Shown one piece after another: positions 34,343-36,846 of a stretch of 36,846 nucleotides of DNA. The DNA is from CAZZCU01 sp964652825. GTDB lineage: Bacteria > Bdellovibrionota_B > Oligoflexia > Oligoflexales > CAZZCU01. The stretch is taken from positions 1 to 36,846 of the forward strand of contig CAZZCU010000022.1 of assembly GCA_964652825.1 (NCBI GenBank), read 5' to 3'. The notes beneath the pieces are model-generated. The model had not been told where the DNA came from and ran no database searches. It saw nothing but the letters and a program-made list of their open reading frames with translations. The position numbers were made by a program, and so were the translations under genes. Position 1 is the stretch's first letter. Each line of letters starts with the position of its first letter.

Positions 34343-35017
34343 TTAAAATCGATAACCCATACCCAAATCCACCATCGGCATCACGGCCGCTAACGCCGCA
34401 CCCTCGATATCACTCTCGGCTTCGGCAGTCGCCGCGGTCGATGCCACTACTGGCGTTACCGTGTTCTGTTGAACTAAATTGCCGTCAACACCAGCACCAA
34501 CACGTAACAAAAAGTTGTTACCCCAAATCCAGCGATAACCAGCAGCAACACCAGGCATCACCGAGCGAAAGGTGTGGTCAACTTTCTCGCCTTGATATCC
34601 CCACTGGCTCATACTTAAGGCATAACCGAGACTGGCCTGCCCATACCAACTATCGGTGGTGACGCTGCTCATGTAATAACGAAGCCCCACATCCGCACTA
34701 TAGCCCTGGCCCCTCTGCAATACGGGTGTCTCATCCTCGCGACCTTCGGAGCGCAAACGACTCGGTAGATTGGAATCCAACAAATAACCATCGATGAACG
34801 TCGTATAGGCGGTATTGCCAATCAACTCCGTTCCGATCCCCACCGACCGCACACCTGGCACGACGTTAAGTACTGTTGGAATGGGCTTCACCTCGACAAC
34901 AACGCTGGTAGGCGTTGGAATCCGATCACGAATCGTGGCCAACTGCGCAAACGCATCCGCCGCAAAGATCATCCCCATCGATAGCAGACTTAATTTCATC
35001 AACTTGCTTAAACTCAT
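34343..35017 (-). CDS. Outer-membrane beta-barrel protein
   Basis: A 224-residue protein read from ATG at 35017 (AAGGAG six bases before; the frame upstream is unlikely). The signal peptide is followed by cleavage near ADAFA-Q, then alternating beta strands with Gly/Tyr (AYTTFIDGY; VGLRYYMSS; WYGQASLGYAL; AAGYRWIWG), ending in GMGYRF with a C-terminal Phe, the usual BAM-recognition signal. The size suggests an eight-strand barrel of OmpW/OmpA-like type, but no closer family is recognised. A shared bidirectional terminator separates it from the Tyr-rich gene. Confidence 0.72.
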   Translation of the reverse strand: MSLSKLMKLSLLSMGMIFAADAFAQLATIRDRIPTPTSVVVEVKPIPTVLNVVPGVRSVGIGTELIGNTAYTTFIDGYLLDSNLPSRLRSEGREDETPVLQRGQGYSADVGLRYYMSSVTTDSWYGQASLGYALSMSQWGYQGEKVDHTFRSVMPGVAAGYRWIWGNNFLLRVGAGVDGNLVQQNTVTPVVASTAATAEAESDIEGAALAAVMPMVDLGMGYRF

Positions 35018-35214
35018 TTTGCTCTCCTTTTCCATGCAAAATTAAAACGCCTAACTTTCGCCAAGCAAAGATGCATACAACATACCAGCTTGCCCGGGTC
35101 CGGAATTTGCATCGCAGCACTAAGGTCGACATAACGTTTACTATGGAGTGATTTTTGCAGCGTTGAATATCGACATGACATGCATCAGCTTCATAGCGAG
35201 GAAAGGAACCACAA

Positions 35215-35652
35215 ATGAAAGTCTTAGAAATGATGACCACGAATGTGATTGTCGTCGAACCAAATACGACTTTACGCGAAGCCAGCGAGAAGATGGAGGA
35301 GGCTGATATCGGCTTCCTACCTGTATGTGATGGTGAACGCCTGCAAGGAGCGATAACCGATCGCGACATCGTCGTCCGTGGACTTGCTGCCGGTACCGAT
35401 CCGGATCGCTGCACGGTGCGCGATATTATGAGTGATAGCCTTGCTTACATATATGCCGACCAGGAAGCCGTGGAGGCCGCACGTTTAATGGAGGCCCGGC
35501 AGATACGCAGACTAGTCGTGCTTGATCGCAGCAAACGCCTGGCGGGCATACTGACACTGGGCGATATATCGACGCATTCGTTTGACCAAGAGCTTGCTGG
35601 CGAGGTGCTGGAACGGGTGTCGGAGCCAGCCGAAGGTTTTGCGATTTTATAG
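35215..35652 (+). CDS. Two-CBS-domain protein
   Basis: A 145-residue protein composed of two CBS modules: MTTNVIVVEPNTTLREASEKM with GFLPVCDGERLQGAITDRDIV, and MSDSLAYIYADQEAVEAARLM with RRLVVLDRSKRLAGILTLGDI. The AGGAAAGGAACC region provides a ribosome site. Stand-alone CBS pairs bind adenosyl compounds and sense energy state or regulate partner proteins. No partner is next to it on the same operon; the 80-base gap before the next gene does not suggest coupling. Confidence 0.88.
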   Translation: MKVLEMMTTNVIVVEPNTTLREASEKMEEADIGFLPVCDGERLQGAITDRDIVVRGLAAGTDPDRCTVRDIMSDSLAYIYADQEAVEAARLMEARQIRRLVVLDRSKRLAGILTLGDISTHSFDQELAGEVLERVSEPAEGFAIL

Positions 35653-35670
35653 CGATGGGCAAGATTGCTC

Positions 35671-35698
35671 TTTAACTTCATACAAAATATGCTATAAC
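35671..35698 (+). promoter_or_regulatory. Candidate promoter of the last gene
   Basis: TTTAAC at 35671-35676 and TATAAC at 35693-35698 are 16 bases apart, about 48 bases before the ATG at 35746. The -10 is good and the -35 poor. Confidence 0.35.
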
Positions 35699-35745
35699 CT
35701 CATAACCATTGGGGCCCAAGGCTTTTGAGAATCTAGGGGTTTGGC

Positions 35746-36795
35746 ATGAAGAGCAGCTTAACGGTACTTATTTTACTCGTAACTACTGTTTTTATCACGC
35801 CTTTTGCGCAGGCCGACGAGTGCAGCCATCTCTGGCAGGCACAATTAACCACTGATGCAAGTACGCCAAAAGGGCTATCGGGTGATACCAACGCCGCTTA
35901 TGCGACATTGGCCTATCCCACGGATCCGACTTTGCATCTCGTTCTGAGCAGTACCTTTCAGCAAGTGCGTTTCTTTAGTTTTGAATCGTACCGCAGTCGC
36001 TTTTTGTTCAGCGGCGAAGCACTGATTGATTACCAACTGGTTCCCGCTGACGGAAGCGTCAATCCGTTCCTGTCCGGTAATCCCGATCGCGATCAACAAG
36101 CGTACACCATTGATGTTGTCAGCGATGACTACGTTAACGCACCGCAACTAGGCCCAAACGTCCTGCGAATGCCCAACGCCGTTTTGACGCAAACGATCAT
36201 GATGCGCATCTACCTGCCACGTTTTCGCTTGCAGCCCGAAAACTTGCCCCGCGTCTGGGCTTTTGATATCCGCACCGGCGCACCACGCCGCTGCCCGCGC
36301 TCCGTCAATGTGCCAACCCACATCAAAGTACCGCAAGTCATCGGTCGCTTAGTTGATCGCGGCGAAGTCCTGAAGTTTAAGCAATCGGATATATCTTCCG
36401 GACAAAATGCAGCGATTCCAGGCTATGTGTACGCACTGAACAAAATGCGTCAGGACGAAGTCACGGTCATTCGTTTTAAAGCACCAGTCATCGGTCGCGA
36501 TGCTCGTTATTATTCCGTATGCGTGCAAAATTTTCTGAACGTTCAAACACTCGCCTGCGCCGCCGACACCATGGTGCGCGTGCAAGATGATGGCTTTGTG
36601 CATCTGGCAATCAGCGAGGATGCCAAGGCATTGAGTCGCGCCGCCGCCCGTGGCTTTTCAACTTTGCATTTCACCCGCGCTCGTCGTCAGGCTGTGATTG
36701 GCATCGTCTATCGTAATATCCTGCCCACCTTCGACGAACTTTATTCGGGTGACTATCTGCCGGTCGGCAGGATTCATCATGTTAGTGAGTTTTAA
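35746..36795 (+). CDS. Exported protein of unknown function
   Basis: A 349-residue protein with a Sec signal peptide (MKSSLTVLILLVTTVFITPF, cleavage at AQA-D) and a mature chain of about 325 residues of mixed beta character. Two Cys are near the start and middle (ECSHLW; APRRCPRSVN) and a Cys pair occurs late (VCVQNF; LACAADT), so periplasmic disulfides are possible. No domain is recognised. Its stop at 36793-36795 is followed by 51 bases that hold nothing I can support. Confidence 0.7.
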   Translation: MKSSLTVLILLVTTVFITPFAQADECSHLWQAQLTTDASTPKGLSGDTNAAYATLAYPTDPTLHLVLSSTFQQVRFFSFESYRSRFLFSGEALIDYQLVPADGSVNPFLSGNPDRDQQAYTIDVVSDDYVNAPQLGPNVLRMPNAVLTQTIMMRIYLPRFRLQPENLPRVWAFDIRTGAPRRCPRSVNVPTHIKVPQVIGRLVDRGEVLKFKQSDISSGQNAAIPGYVYALNKMRQDEVTVIRFKAPVIGRDARYYSVCVQNFLNVQTLACAADTMVRVQDDGFVHLAISEDAKALSRAAARGFSTLHFTRARRQAVIGIVYRNILPTFDELYSGDYLPVGRIHHVSEF

Positions 36796-36846
36796 AAACT
36801 GCTCTACTCGTGTGTTGCCAACCGCCTCATAATTCTCTCGTTATGA

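Noticed and set aside
1..36846. CRISPR array, phage, insertion sequence, tRNA or rRNA
   Set aside because: None was found by eye; no regular short spaced repeats, transposase, integrase or cloverleaf sequence is visible in the gaps.

Overview
The window reads as chromosomal DNA of a free-living-type gammaproteobacterium-like organism. The groES-groEL pair, the MoxR/Bat gene order, several lipoproteins with Lol-type +2 residues, an AsmA/YhdP-like protein and an OmpW-like barrel ending in Phe all point to a Gram-negative proteobacterium. I cannot name a genus. I see no phage, insertion sequence, CRISPR array, tRNA or rRNA.

Layout. (1) 1-9884, minus strand: one tightly coupled operon runs from moxR through DUF58, DUF4381, BatA, a BatB/BatC fusion, BatD and BatE-like TPR/SH3 genes into a polysaccharide flippase and then a thioredoxin-like exported protein cut by the window edge. 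Most junctions are ATGA-type stop/start overlaps. (2) 10044-14935, plus strand and divergent from the Bat operon: a membrane-anchored FecR-domain protein with six YYW-type beta modules, then a Cache-HAMP-SpoIIE phosphatase. The Bat promoter region and the phosphatase promoter region share a 13-base word. (3) 14955-16813, minus: a Tat lipoprotein and a lipoprotein with one CxxCH haem motif. (4) 17044-20111: a TPR/two-TM/PH-like protein, then groES-groEL with a clear terminator. (5) 20153-21531: an accessory patch with a broken Sir2-family remnant, a small unknown ORF, a HEPN-like ORF and an orphan terminator. (6) 21615-27277: an EgtD-family amino-acid N-methyltransferase, divergent from a quaternary-amine uptake system (substrate-binding protein fused to permease, plus ATPase) and a choline-dehydrogenase-like GMC oxidoreductase. 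(7) 27305-30923, minus: two tandem lipoproteins, one built of about ten 46-residue repeats and one with a C-terminal DUF1566/Lcl domain. (8) 31116-36846: an AsmA-like protein, an ArsC-like phosphatase-fold reductase, a Tyr-rich exported protein, an outer-membrane barrel, a two-CBS protein and an unknown exported protein.

How the genes may work together. The MoxR ATPase and the VWA/TPR/BatD membrane proteins probably form an envelope complex, with the flippase and thioredoxin-like protein co-expressed. The FecR and SpoIIE proteins look like a sensory pair facing the periplasm. The EgtD-like/transporter/GMC cluster looks devoted to quaternary ammonium (betaine-type) compounds. The most intriguing points are the altered predicted substrate pocket of the EgtD-like enzyme beside betaine-type transport genes, the 46-residue repeat lipoprotein, and the FecR/SpoIIE pair with a promoter word shared with the Bat operon.
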